Below are positions 47,571 through 56,433 of a stretch of 64,000 bases of DNA, one piece after another (the stretch's first letter is position 1; every line of letters begins with the position of its first letter). The notes beneath the pieces were generated by a model. That model worked only from the letters and a program-made list of their open reading frames with translations. It was not told where the DNA came from and did not search any database. The translations under genes were made by a program, and so were the position numbers. This DNA is from Pseudonocardia nigra. Lineage in GTDB: Bacteria > Actinomycetota > Actinomycetes > Mycobacteriales > Pseudonocardiaceae. The stretch lies in assembly GCF_019396355.1 (NCBI RefSeq), contig NZ_JAHKRK010000010.1, forward strand, positions 16,527 through 80,526, in the 5' to 3' direction.

Positions 47571-48733
47571 GTGGTCACTCCAGCTCTCCCCGCCAGCTCG
47601 CGCGCCCGGGCCCGGGCCCACTCCTCGGCGGCCAGCACATCAGCCACGGTAGCGGGATCCGCCGTCCAGGCGTCGGCCGCGTCCAGCACCCGTTCCAGCA
47701 GGTCGGTGATGCCGACGAACGGGAGCGCGCCCGCCACGAACGCGGCCACCGCCTCCTCGTTCGCCGCGTTGAGCACGGCGGGCACGCAGCCCCCGGCCGT
47801 CCCGGCGGCGCGGGCGAGCCGCACGCCGGGGAACGCGTCGTCGTCGAGCGGTTCGAACGTCCAGCTCTGCGTCGCATCCCAGCGGCACGGCGTGGTCGCG
47901 CCGGCCAGCCGGTCGGGCCAGCCGAGCGCCAGCGCGATCGGCAGCTTCATGTCGGGCGGGCTGGCCTGCGCGAGCGTGGACCCGTCGGTGAACGTCACCA
48001 TCGAGTGCACGATCGACTGCGGGTGCACCGCCACGTCGATCCGGTCGTAGGGCACGCCGAACAGCAGGTGCGCCTCGATCACCTCGAGGCCCTTGTTGAT
48101 CAGGGTGGCCGAGTTGATCGTGATGACCGGGCCCATCGCCCACGTCGGGTGCGCCAGCGCCTCCTCGACGGTGACAGCGGCCAGGTCCGCGCGCCGCCTG
48201 CCGCGGAACGGCCCGCCGGACGCGGTGAGCACGAGCCGCTCCACCTCCTCCGCCCGACCGCCGCGCAAGCACTGGGCCAGCGCGGAGTGCTCGGAGTCGA
48301 CCGGCACGATCTGCCCCGGCGCCGCGGCGCCCGTCACCAGCGCGCCGCCGGCCACCAGCGACTCCTTGTTCGCCAGCGCGAGCGTGGCACCGGACGCGAG
48401 CGCCGCCAGCGTGGGACCGAGCCCGACCGAGCCGGTGATGCCGTTGAGCACCATGTCGGCTCCCGCGGTGGCCGTCAGCTCGGTGGCCGCGTCCGGCCCG
48501 GCGAGCACCTCGACGCCGGGCAGCCGCTCCCGCAGTGCCGGCGCGGCGTCCGGCCGGCTCACGGCGACGCGCCGGACGTCGTGCGCCCGCACCTGGCGCG
48601 CGAGCAGGTCGAGGTCGCCGCCACCTGCGGCGAGGCCCGCGACCGCGAACCGGTCGGGGTGCGCCGCGAGCACGTCGAGGGCCTGCGTGCCGATGGAACC
48701 GGTGGAACCCAGCACGAGAACGGAGCGAGTCAT
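47567..48733 (-). CDS. dxr: 1-deoxy-D-xylulose 5-phosphate reductoisomerase
   Basis: A 388-residue DXR (IspC), the second MEP-pathway enzyme. [19 protein letters not shown] binds [17 protein letters not shown] and [13 protein letters not shown] line the active site, and [12 protein letters not shown] is the flexible loop. ATG 48733 is chosen; a GTG lies one codon upstream. It is coupled to rip1 and divergent from the DUF2631 gene. Confidence 0.97.
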   Translation of the reverse strand: MTRSVLVLGSTGSIGTQALDVLAAHPDRFAVAGLAAGGGDLDLLARQVRAHDVRRVAVSRPDAAPALRERLPGVEVLAGPDAATELTATAGADMVLNGITGSVGLGPTLAALASGATLALANKESLVAGGALVTGAAAPGQIVPVDSEHSALAQCLRGGRAEEVERLVLTASGGPFRGRRRADLAAVTVEEALAHPTWAMGPVITINSATLINKGLEVIEAHLLFGVPYDRIDVAVHPQSIVHSMVTFTDGSTLAQASPPDMKLPIALALGWPDRLAGATTPCRWDATQSWTFEPLDDDAFPGVRLARAAGTAGGCVPAVLNAANEEAVAAFVAGALPFVGITDLLERVLDAADAWTADPATVADVLAAEEWARARARELAGRAGVTT

Positions 48734-48803
48734 CACCAGCCATCATCCCCGCTCCGCTGTTGTGCGACGATGAGACCTCCACCCGCTGATCAGGAGGACA
48801 CCC

Positions 48804-49064
48804 GTGGCGAGGAACTCACGCGAGCTGGCGAAGCGACCTGCGGTCGACCCGCAGGACGAGCCGTCGGTGGAGTGGGGCTGGCACGGCTCGTTCCCCCGCG
48901 GGATGATGATCGCCGGTTGGGCGTCGGTGCTGATCATGCTGTCGTTCCTGATCGGCAACCACCAGGGCCGCATCGAGAACGTCTGGCTCATCGTCATCGC
49001 TGCGGGAATGGCCATCGGGCTGATCATGCACTCGGTGCGCAAGCGGCACGCCTGGCGGCGCTGA
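48804..49064 (+). CDS. DUF2631 small membrane protein
   Basis: An 86-residue protein with two hydrophobic segments (GMMIAGWASVLIMLSFLIG and VWLIVIAAGMAIGLIMHSV) and the conserved PSVEWGWHG before them. This is the actinobacterial DUF2631 family, function unknown. GTG 48804 has AGGAGG 8 nt upstream. It is divergent from dxr across 70 nt. Confidence 0.88.
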   Translation: MARNSRELAKRPAVDPQDEPSVEWGWHGSFPRGMMIAGWASVLIMLSFLIGNHQGRIENVWLIVIAAGMAIGLIMHSVRKRHAWRR

Positions 49065-49072
49065 GCCCTCCC

Positions 49073-50041
49073 GTGGCCGGCTCCGCGATCGAGCTGGAGG
49101 TCGGCGACCGCGTCGTCCGGCTGAGCAACCCCGACCGGGTCTACTTCCCGGCGCGCGGGGAGACGAAGCTCGACCTGGCCCGCTACTACCTCGCCGTCGG
49201 CGACGGGATCGTGCGCGCGCTGCGGGACCGCCCGTGCATGCTGCACCGCTTCCCCACCGGCGTCACCGGCGAGAAGGTGCACCAGAAGCGCCTGCCAAAG
49301 GGCGCCCCGGACTGGGTGCGAACGGTCCGCGTGCACTTCCCGCGCTGGAACCGGCACGCCGACGAGCTGTGCGTGCAGCACCCCGCGGACGTCGTGTGGG
49401 CGGTGCAGATGTCGACGGTCGAGTTCCACCCCTGGAACTCCCGGCGCGCCGACACCGAGAAGCCCGACGAGTGGCGCATCGACCTCGACCCGATGCCGCA
49501 AGCCACCTACGCCGACGTGCGGCGGGTCGGCCACGTCGCCCACGAGGTGCTCGACGAGCTGGGCGCCACCGGCTGGCCGAAGACGTCCGGCGGCAAGGGC
49601 ATGCACATCTACGTGCGGATCCCGCCCGACCACGGGTTCGCCGACGTGCGGCGCGCCGCACACGCGTTCGCCCGCGAGGTGGCCCGCCGCTGCGATCTCG
49701 TCGACCTGACGTGGTGGCGCAAGGACCGCGACCCGGCCTCGATCTTCGTCGACTACAACCAGAACGCCCGCGACCACACGATCCGCAGTGCGTACTCGGT
49801 GCGCGGCGTGCCCGAGGCCGTCGTATCCACCCCGATCCGGTGGGACGAGATCGACGACGCCGACCCGCGCGACTTCACCATCGCCACCGTCCCACCCCGG
49901 TTCGCCGAGCTCGGCGACCTGCACGCGGGCATCGACGACGCCGTGTTCCTCCTCGACGAGCTGCTGGAGTGGGCCGACCGCGACGCCCGCGAGGGCGCGG
50001 AGGAGCCGCCGGCGGAGGACGTAGCGGACCTGGACGCGTGA
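49073..50041 (+). CDS. Stand-alone LigD-type polymerase/primase
   Basis: A 322-residue archaeo-eukaryotic primase domain of the LigD polymerase type, which fills gaps with ribonucleotides in bacterial end joining. WRIDLDPMP carries the metal-binding D-x-D, VEFHPWNSR is the conserved HPW motif, and TSGGKGMHIYV the nucleotide site. It is not fused to a ligase or nuclease domain. It starts 8 nt after DUF2631. A separate ATP-dependent ligase is encoded 2.8 kb away; no Ku gene is in the window. Confidence 0.9.
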   Translation: MAGSAIELEVGDRVVRLSNPDRVYFPARGETKLDLARYYLAVGDGIVRALRDRPCMLHRFPTGVTGEKVHQKRLPKGAPDWVRTVRVHFPRWNRHADELCVQHPADVVWAVQMSTVEFHPWNSRRADTEKPDEWRIDLDPMPQATYADVRRVGHVAHEVLDELGATGWPKTSGGKGMHIYVRIPPDHGFADVRRAAHAFAREVARRCDLVDLTWWRKDRDPASIFVDYNQNARDHTIRSAYSVRGVPEAVVSTPIRWDEIDDADPRDFTIATVPPRFAELGDLHAGIDDAVFLLDELLEWADRDAREGAEEPPAEDVADLDA

Positions 50042-50062
50042 GCGCGGGCGGCGGCGCCGAAC

Positions 50063-50115
50063 GCCAGCAAGGTGGCTTTACTGCCACTGGATGACAGTAT
50101 TGCCACCTTGCTGGC
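50063..50115. repeat. Intergenic palindrome, copy 8
   Basis: Arms 50063-50083 and 50095-50115 pair over 21 bp with two mismatches and an 11-nt loop. The right arm is almost identical to that of copy 5. It lies between the convergent polymerase and glycosylase genes, 1 nt from the latter's stop. Confidence 0.85.
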
Positions 50116-50116
50116 A

Positions 50117-50671
50117 TCAGGACGCCGCCGCCCGCAGCCGCACGAACTCCTCCACCAGCGTCGGCAGCTGCCAGTGGGCGTTCAGGCCGCTCGGGTTGGG
50201 CAGCACCCAGACGCGGGTGTCGCCCAGCCGCTGCTCCTGCGGCCCGACGTTCGCCTGCGGCGCGGCGAACGCGCTGCGGTAGGCCCCGATCCCGACGACC
50301 GCGAGCCAGCGCGGCGTCACCCGCTCGACGAGCGCGCGCAGCCGCTCCCCGCCCGCCACGAACTCGGCGGGCGTCAGCTCGTCGGCCCGGGCGGTGGCGC
50401 GGGCGACCATGTTCGTGATCCCGAGCCCGAGCGCGCGCAGCTCTCCCTGCTCGGACGGCTGCAGGCGCCGCGGGGTGAAACCCGAACCGTGCAGCGCGGG
50501 CCAGAACCGGTTGCCGGGCCGCGCGAAGTGCTGGTTGGTGGCGGCCGAGACGAGACCGGGGTTGATCCCGCAGAACAGCACCCGCAACGGTGGGTCGCCG
50601 GGGCCCGGCAGCACGTCGTCGATCGTGCGGGACCGGGCGGCCTCGAGCTCGGCAGCCGTCAGCCTGGGCAC
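50117..50671 (-). CDS. mug: G/U mismatch-specific uracil-DNA glycosylase (Mug family)
   Basis: A 184-residue Mug/TDG-type glycosylase, which excises uracil or thymine opposite guanine. LFCGINPGLVSAATNQHF is the active-site motif (GINPG), and WVLPNPSGLNAHW the minor-groove loop (NPSG). The length is normal. GTG 50671 starts the protein. It may be the last gene of the marR-DMT transcript or have its own promoter. Confidence 0.9.
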   Translation of the reverse strand: MPRLTAAELEAARSRTIDDVLPGPGDPPLRVLFCGINPGLVSAATNQHFARPGNRFWPALHGSGFTPRRLQPSEQGELRALGLGITNMVARATARADELTPAEFVAGGERLRALVERVTPRWLAVVGIGAYRSAFAAPQANVGPQEQRLGDTRVWVLPNPSGLNAHWQLPTLVEEFVRLRAAAS

Positions 50672-50737
50672 GGGCGATCACCTCGGGTCGTCATGGCCCG
50701 ATCATCCCCGACGGGCGCTACCCGCCGGCGAGCGCGA

Positions 50738-51562
50738 TCAGCCCGACGGCCGCGCCGGCGAGGCCGAGCCTGCGGTCTGCGTCGTGGTCACGCGCTCCCG
50801 CAGCACGGTGAGCCCGAGGAGCACCGGGATCACGGGGTACAGGGCCGTGAGCACCACCGCGACGGCGACGAGCTGCTCGCGCGTGGCGAGGGTGTAGAGC
50901 ACGATCGCGAGCGTGCCGAGCGCGCCTGCGCCCACGGCGGCGAGCGCCGCCGGGCCCCTCATCGGGGCCGTGCGCAGCGACGCGCGGGCCGTCACCGCCA
51001 TCGGCAGGATCACGGCGACCGAGGCGACCCGGCTCGCGACGAGCGGCCAGAGCCCCGCCGCGGGGTCGACCGGCACCAGCGCGATGAACTGCAGCGCGAA
51101 CCCGATGCCGGAGACGAGCCCGTCCCGGCTGCCCACGGCGGTCCGGGTGGCGCCGCCGACGTGCGTGACCAGCCACAGCGCGGGCGCCGCGACCGCGATG
51201 CCGAGCCAGCCGAGCACCGACGGCCGTTCGCCCAGCAGCAGCACCCCGAACAGCACGGGCAGGACCACGCCGGCCACGTCGCTCAGCGGCACGACCACGC
51301 TCAGCTGCCCGTTGCCCATCCCGCGGAAGAGGAACGCGACGCCGATGCCGGTGCCGATCCCGGACAGCGCGCCCCAGCCGAGCGCGCCCGCCGTCACCGA
51401 CGGCGCCGGGACGACCAGAGCGGCCACCAGGATCAGGACGGTCCCGCCGAGCTGGGCCACGAGCGCGACGACGGCGCTGTGCACGCGGCGCGAGAGCAGC
51501 GCGGCGATGAAGTCCGTCGCCCCGAAGCAGACGGCCGAGGCCAGCGCCAGGGCGTTAGCCAT
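50738..51562 (-). CDS. EamA/DMT family transporter, frameshifted C-terminus
   Basis: A 274-residue drug/metabolite transporter with about nine helices (start MANALALASAVCFGATDFIA). The frame ends TTQTAGSASPARPSG, hydrophilic where helix 10 should be. A neighbouring frame reads RLGLAGAAVGLIALAGG to a stop at 50718, the expected last helix. One base appears lost near 50768. ATG 51562 overlaps the marR stop by 8 nt, so the MarR protein probably controls it. The substrate is unknown. Confidence 0.75.
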   Translation of the reverse strand: MANALALASAVCFGATDFIAALLSRRVHSAVVALVAQLGGTVLILVAALVVPAPSVTAGALGWGALSGIGTGIGVAFLFRGMGNGQLSVVVPLSDVAGVVLPVLFGVLLLGERPSVLGWLGIAVAAPALWLVTHVGGATRTAVGSRDGLVSGIGFALQFIALVPVDPAAGLWPLVASRVASVAVILPMAVTARASLRTAPMRGPAALAAVGAGALGTLAIVLYTLATREQLVAVAVVLTALYPVIPVLLGLTVLRERVTTTQTAGSASPARPSG

Positions 51563-52082
51563 CGGCCCGGTCGCGCTCGGCCTGCCCGACGGGGCAGATC
51601 CGGCCGCCGTCGGTGCAGGCGGGACGGTCGCAGAGCCGGCAGACCCGCTCCGAGCTGCCGACCTCCGCATAGACGGCGGTGAGCAGCCGGTCGAGGAGCG
51701 CGGCCAGCGTCTCCCGGTCGGCGGCGGGCAGGGCCTCCACCAGCGCCGTGAGCCGGCCCCCGCGCGCCCCGAGCAGCGCGTCCGACGCGGCTCGCCCGTC
51801 GTCCGTCGGGTGCACGGCGACCGACCGGCCCGCGGTCGGGCGCCGCTCCACCAGGCCGCGCTGCTCCAACGTCTCCACCATGCGGACCGCGGCGGACTGC
51901 GTGAGCCCGATGCGCTTCCCGAGCTCGGTAACGCCGATCCCGGGGTCGGCGCAGAGCACCACCAGCGCGGCGGCCCCGCTGCTGCTCGTGCCGGCGGCCG
52001 ACGTCGCGCCCGCCACGATCAGGTCGGTGACCGCCAATGCCGCCGCCCCGAGGAGGTTCGCTGTTCGGGTCTCATCATGCAT
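51555..52082 (-). CDS. MarR family regulator with C-terminal cysteine cluster
   Basis: A 175-residue MarR protein with winged helix LGKRIGLTQSAAVRMVETLE and wing RRPTAGRSVAVHPTDDG. The C-terminus has CRLCDRPACTDGGRIC (C-x2-C-x4-C-x6-C), able to bind zinc or an iron-sulfur cluster or to sense redox state. The start codon lies inside a 17-bp palindrome, probably its own operator. It overlaps and precedes the DMT transporter gene. Confidence 0.88.
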   Translation of the reverse strand: MHDETRTANLLGAAALAVTDLIVAGATSAAGTSSSGAAALVVLCADPGIGVTELGKRIGLTQSAAVRMVETLEQRGLVERRPTAGRSVAVHPTDDGRAASDALLGARGGRLTALVEALPAADRETLAALLDRLLTAVYAEVGSSERVCRLCDRPACTDGGRICPVGQAERDRADG

Positions 52083-52093
52083 GAGTCATGCAT
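52077..52093. promoter_or_regulatory. Candidate MarR autoregulatory operator
   Basis: ATGCATGAGTCATGCAT is a perfect 8-bp inverted repeat around one base, covering the marR start codon (52080-52082). Binding here would block both transcription and initiation. It also contains the stop codon of the deformylase remnant. Confidence 0.65.
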
Positions 52094-52340
52094 ACCACGC
52101 CTGCCAGCCGAGTATGCCCCCGATCGGGCGGGGGCTCAGCCGGACGTCCGGCGCGGGCGCGCCGGCCCACTTCGCCTCCCGGATCGCCCGCAGGGCCGTC
52201 CGGCGGCCCGCAGCGTCGAGCCGGTCGACGAACAGCACGCCGTCGAGGTGGTCGGTCTCGTGCTGCAGGCAGCGGGCGGCCTCGCCGGTGCCGACGATCT
52301 GCACCGGCCGCCCGTGCTGGTCGCGCCCGCGGGCACGTGT
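52086..52340 (-). pseudogene. Peptide deformylase C-terminal remnant
   Basis: Eighty-four residues, RDQHGRPVQIVGTGEAARC then LQHETDHLDGVLFVDRL, match the last half of peptide deformylases, including the HExxH zinc motif (HETDH). An in-frame TGA at 52341-52343 precedes it, and the first two motifs (GxGLAAxQ and EGCLS) are missing. Without them it cannot form the active site. It is probably a leftover of a deformylase duplicate. Confidence 0.75.
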
Positions 52341-52803
52341 TCAGCCGCCTGTGCGTGTCGAGGGCGCGCTCGGCCAAGGCCGCGGTATGTGCTCGTTCCA
52401 CCGCCGACTCGCACCGATCACGGCCGCGGTGATCGCACGAGCGCGCGGTTTCGGTCGTGTCGGAGCCTGCTGCCGGATCGCTCCGGCGGCCGCCCCCGCC
52501 GGGTCACCAGAACCCGGTGCTCTTGGGGGTAGGCGATCACGGGCAGAAGGTCGTCAGTTGATCTTTGGTAGCGACCTTTTGCCCGTGATCGCCCAGGTCG
52601 GGACGCGAAGGGTGCCGCGATCACGGGCAGAGGGTTGCTCGGGGAGATCGACTCGCGCCGGGGTGATCGCCGCGAGCGATCGGTTGCCGTCGCGCGGACC
52701 TCGCGGATGCGCATCTCGCTGATCATGCGGTCGGTGTGCGACGCTCTGCCGGTGGCCGTCGTCAGCGAGCTCTTCCCGCTCCCGCCCGACGGCGGGGGAA
52801 CGC
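52341..52803. other. Non-coding gap with inverted repeats
   Basis: No convincing gene was found in 463 nt. It holds the 52533-52592 hairpin, a single arm at 52617-52630 (GCGATCACGGGCAG) and a shorter CGATCAC/GTGATCG pair near 52417-52437. Faint similarity to a further deformylase segment may extend to about 52414 in another frame. Confidence 0.5.
52533..52592. repeat. GATCACGGGC-type hairpin, full copy
   Basis: Arms 52533-52553 and 52572-52592 pair over 21 bp with one mismatch around an 18-nt loop. The left arm starts GCGATCACGGGCAGAAGG. The same word recurs at 52617 and 45642, so this is a second repeat family. Confidence 0.85.
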
Positions 52804-53877
52804 TCAGGCGCCCATGAGCACGTCCGCCAGGTCGAACGAGACCGGGCGCTCCAGCTGCTCGTAGGTGCACGACTCCGGGTCCCGGTCGGGACGCCAGCGC
52901 ACGAACTGGGCGGTGTGGCGGAACCGCTGCCCCTCCATGTAGTCGTAGCGCACCTCGACGACCCGCTCCGGACGCAGCGGCACGAACGACAGGTCCTTGC
53001 CGGCGTTCCAGCGGCTCGTCTCGTTCTTGCGCGGGGTGCGCTCGCCCTGCTCATGGGCGGCCCAGTCCCACGGGTGGCCCTCGAACGACGTCACCAGCGG
53101 TTGCAGCTCGGCGAACAGCTGCTTGCGCGTGGCCATCGGGAACGCGCCGACGACCCCGACGGAGTTGAGCACATCGCGGTCGTCGAACAGCCCGAGCAGC
53201 AGCGACCCCAGCGCGTCCGGGCCGGACTTGTGCACCCGGTAGCCGGCCACCACGCAGTCCGCCGTGCGCTCGTGCTTGATCTTGCTCATCACGCGCTTGT
53301 CGGGCTGGTAGGTCAGGTCACGCTTCTTCGCGATCAGCCCGTCCAGCCCGGCGCCCTCGAACTGCTCGAACCACCGCCGCGCCGTGTCGAGGTCGCCCGT
53401 GAGCGGGGTGACGTGCACCGGCGCACCGGCCTGCGCGAGCGCCTCCTCCAGCCGTGCCCGGCGCTCCTCGAACGGGCGCTCGGTGAGGTCGTCGTCGCCG
53501 ACGGCGAGCAGGTCGAACGCGATGAAGCTGGCCGGAGTCTGCCCCGACAGCAGCTTCACCCGGCTCGCTGCCGGATGGATGCGCTGCTGCAGGGCCTCGA
53601 AGTCGAGGGTGTTGCGCTCGGTGTCCGCCACGACGATCTCGCCGTCGATCACCGCGCGCTCCGGGAAGTTCGCCAACACCGCCTCGACGACCTCCGGGAA
53701 GTAGCGGGTCATCGGCCGCTCGTTGCGGCTGCCGATCTCCACCTCCGCACCGTCGCGGAAGATGACGGAGCGGAAGCCGTCCCACTTCGGTTCGTAGAGC
53801 TGGTCGGCGGGGATGTCGCCGATGGGCTTGGCCAGCATCGGCGCGACGGGCGGCATGACGGGCAGGCGCACCCGCAC
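52804..53877 (-). CDS. ATP-dependent DNA ligase (LigC-like)
   Basis: A 357-residue ATP-dependent ligase. The adenylation motif is YEPKWDGFRS (Lys of KxDG), with SRNERPMTRYFPEV, VIDGEIVV and GLIAKKRDLTYQPDKRVMSK following, then an OB domain. Length and start (PVMPPVAPMLAKPI) match mycobacterial LigC proteins, used in repair and end joining. GTG 53877 is chosen. It may work with the stand-alone polymerase at 49073-50041. Confidence 0.92.
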   Translation of the reverse strand: MRVRLPVMPPVAPMLAKPIGDIPADQLYEPKWDGFRSVIFRDGAEVEIGSRNERPMTRYFPEVVEAVLANFPERAVIDGEIVVADTERNTLDFEALQQRIHPAASRVKLLSGQTPASFIAFDLLAVGDDDLTERPFEERRARLEEALAQAGAPVHVTPLTGDLDTARRWFEQFEGAGLDGLIAKKRDLTYQPDKRVMSKIKHERTADCVVAGYRVHKSGPDALGSLLLGLFDDRDVLNSVGVVGAFPMATRKQLFAELQPLVTSFEGHPWDWAAHEQGERTPRKNETSRWNAGKDLSFVPLRPERVVEVRYDYMEGQRFRHTAQFVRWRPDRDPESCTYEQLERPVSFDLADVLMGA

Positions 53878-53916
53878 AGTCTCCCTGCTGGCCACGGGAA
53901 GTCCACCCCGCTTCCC

Positions 53917-54302
53917 TCAGCCGAGTTCGTGGCCCGTCGTGGCCTCGATGTGCTCGGGAACCGGGTCGTGGCGCTCGCCCACGCTCGAGGTCCCGGCCGG
54001 CTCGAACATGAGGATCGACGCGCCGCCCGGCGACGAGGGCTTGTGCTCGACCCCGCGCGGGACGACGAACACGGCGCCCCGCGGCAGCGTGACCGTGCGT
54101 TCGGCGCCGTCGCGCAGGGCGATGGTCAGCTCGCCCTCGAGTACCAGGAAGAACTCGTCGGTGTTGTCGTGGACGTGCCAGACGTGCTCGCCCGCCCATT
54201 GGCGATGCGGACGTCGTAGTCGTTCACGCGGGCGGCGATTCGCGGGCTCCACAGGGCGTCGAATCCGGCCAGGACGTGTTGCAGATCGACGGGATCGGTC
54301 AT
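53917..54302 (-). pseudogene. Cupin domain protein, frameshifted
   Basis: The N-terminal frame (MTDPVDLQHVLAGFDALWSP to NDYDVRIAN) and the C-terminal frame (GEHVWHVHDNTDEFFLVLEG, then LPRGAVFVVPRGVEHKP) join into one small cupin of about 128 residues if one base is restored near 54200. The metal ligands H-x-H...E and the later His are intact. As written, no full protein is made. It is divergent from the AraC-type gene, its likely regulator. Confidence 0.75.
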
Positions 54303-54308
54303 CACGTT

Positions 54309-54319
54309 CTGATCATCAG
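54309..54319. promoter_or_regulatory. Short palindrome between cupin and AraC-type genes
   Basis: CTGATCATCAG has 5-bp inverted arms around one base in the 54-nt divergent gap. It is small and could be chance, but the location suits a regulatory site. Confidence 0.25.
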
Positions 54320-54356
54320 GCACGGCGGTCGGCGCCGGAAGTGCTAGGAATTGCGT

Positions 54357-55351
54357 ATGTCGCGTCAATCCTCGCAGGGCTCGCACCAGGTGGCGTTGAT
54401 CGTGGACGACGGCTCGAACCCGTTCGAGCTGGGCGTGGCCACCGAGCTGTTCGGGTTGCGCCGCCCGGAGCTGGGCCGCCCGTGGTACGACCTCACGCTG
54501 TGCGCTCCGGGCGGCGCCGTGCGCATGCATCGCGGCTTGTTCACGTTGTCCGATGTCGCCGACCTCGGCGCCGTCGACGACGCCGACACCGTGATCGTGC
54601 CCAACCGGCCCGACCCGGAGGTCGAACCGTCCTCCGCCGTGCTGGCCGCCGTCCGCCGCGCCGCCGGCCGGGGCGCTCGCCTGGTGAGCTTCTGCACGGG
54701 CACCTTCGTGCTCGCCGCAGCCGGGGTGCTGAACGGCAGGCGGGCCACCACGCACTGGCGGTGGACCGAGTTGTTCACCGCCAGATATCCCGACGTGCAG
54801 CTGGAACCGGACGTGCTGTTCGTCGACGACGGCGACGTCCTGTCCGCAGCGGGAGCGCAGCCGCCCTGGATCTCGGGCTGCACCTGATCCGCCGCGACCA
54901 CGGCGCCGAGGTCACGCAGGCGGTGAGCAGGCGCCTGGTCTTCGCCGTGCACCGCGACGGCGGTCAGCGACAGTTCGTCGAGCGGCCGGTCCCGGCCGTC
55001 GCCGACCTGTCACTCGCCCCGGTGCTCGCGTGGGCGCAGCAGCGGCTGTCCGAGCCGCTCACCGTGGCCGACCTGGCCGCGCGGGCCGCGGTCAGCCCGG
55101 CCACTCTGCACCGCCGGTTCCACGCCGAGCTCGCCACCACCCCGCTGGCGTGGCTCACCGCGGAGCGGGTGACGCTGGCCTGCCGGCTGCTCGAACGCGG
55201 GGAGAACCGGCTCGACGTCGTCGCGCGCACCAGCGGCCTCGGCACCGCGTCCAACCTCAGAACCCGGATGCGTCGGCACGTCGGCCTCAGCCCGGCCGCG
55301 TACCGGCAGCGCTTCGCCGCGACGCCTCAGGATCCGGTGGCCGCCAGCTGA
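54357..55351 (+). pseudogene. GlxA-type AraC regulator (DJ-1/PfpI plus HTH), frameshifted
   Basis: The first frame encodes the DJ-1/PfpI-like domain (VALIVDDGSNPFELGVATEL, SFCTGTFVLAAAGVLNGRRA). It then leaves frame after DVLSAAG near 54855. The second frame continues SAAALDLGLHLIRRDHGAEV and the AraC domain LTVADLAARAAVSPATLHRR to a TGA at 55351. One missing base explains it. The 3' end overlaps rlmN antiparallel by 25 nt. Confidence 0.8.
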
Positions 55352-56433
55352 CCGCAGGCCGCGGCGATCTCCTGCCCACGGGTGTCGCGGACCGTGCAGG
55401 CCACCCCCGCCGCCTGCACGCGCGCCACGAACTCGTCCTGCACAGGGCGCGGCGAGGCGTCCCACTTGCTGCCCGGCGTGGGGTTGAGCGGGATGAGGTT
55501 CACGTGCACGCGCTTCGTGCCAACCTGCTGGCGCAGCAGCTTCCCGAGCAGGTCGGCGCGCCACGGGTGGTCGTTGACGTCGCGGATCAGCGCGTACTCG
55601 ATCGACACCCGGCGGCCCGTGGCCTGCGCGTAGCCGCGGGCCGCGGCGAGCACCTCGCTCACCTTCCACCGGTTGTTGACGGGCACGAGCGTGTCGCGCA
55701 GCTCGTCGTCGGGGGTGTGCAGCGACACCGCGAGGGTGACCGGCAGCCCTTCGGCGGCCAGCTTGTCGATCGCCGGGACCAGCCCCACCGTCGACACGGT
55801 GACACCGCGCGCGGAGATCCCGAGCCCGTTCGGCGCCGGTTCGGTGATCCGCCGGACGGCCGCGACCACGCGCTTGTAGTTGGCCAGCGGCTCGCCCATG
55901 CCCATGAAGACCACGTTGGAGAGGCGGGCGGGGGCACCCAGCGCACCGTCCCGCGCCGCCGCGGCGGCCTGACGGACCTGCTCGACGATCTCCGCCGTCG
56001 ACAGGTTGCGCTGCAGCCCACCCTGCCCAGTGGCGCAGAACGGGCACGCCATCCCGCAGCCGGCCTGGCTGGAGATGCACACGGTGGCGCGGTCCGGGTA
56101 GCCCATCAGCACCGACTCGGCGCGCGTGCCGTCGTGGCCCTTCCACAGCGTCTTCCGAGTGGCCCCGTCGTCGCAGGCCTGCTCGAGCACTGGCGTGACG
56201 ATCGGGGGGAGCAGGCCACGCAGCGTCTCGCGCGCTCCGGCCGGCAGGTCGGTCATCGCGTCGACGTCGGCGGCGAACCGGCCGAAGTAGTGCCGGGCGA
56301 GCTGGTCGGCGCGGAAGCCGGGCAGGCCGAGCTCGCCGACAGCGGCCCGGCGGTCGGCCGGGTCGAGGTCGGCGAAGTGGCGCGGCGGTGTGGCGCGCTT
56401 CGGTGCGTCGAACACCAGAGGCAGGGAAGTCAT
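55327..56433 (-). CDS. rlmN: 23S rRNA/tRNA adenine-C2 methyltransferase RlmN
   Basis: A 368-residue radical-SAM enzyme that methylates A2503 of 23S rRNA and A37 of some tRNAs. [14 protein letters not shown] is the CxxxCxxC cluster motif. [12 protein letters not shown] and the C-terminal methyl-transfer Cys region ([21 protein letters not shown]) are present. The ATG overlaps the stop of the upstream membrane gene. It belongs to the cdsA-rlmN backbone block. Confidence 0.96.
   Translation of the reverse strand: MTSLPLVFDAPKRATPPRHFADLDPADRRAAVGELGLPGFRADQLARHYFGRFAADVDAMTDLPAGARETLRGLLPPIVTPVLEQACDDGATRKTLWKGHDGTRAESVLMGYPDRATVCISSQAGCGMACPFCATGQGGLQRNLSTAEIVEQVRQAAAAARDGALGAPARLSNVVFMGMGEPLANYKRVVAAVRRITEPAPNGLGISARGVTVSTVGLVPAIDKLAAEGLPVTLAVSLHTPDDELRDTLVPVNNRWKVSEVLAAARGYAQATGRRVSIEYALIRDVNDHPWRADLLGKLLRQQVGTKRVHVNLIPLNPTPGSKWDASPRPVQDEFVARVQAAGVACTVRDTRGQEIAAACGQLAATGS

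Noticed and set aside
52341..52803. A small gene in the repeat-rich gap
   Set aside because: Both strands give Arg/Ser-rich translations without motif, and the repeats run through all frames.
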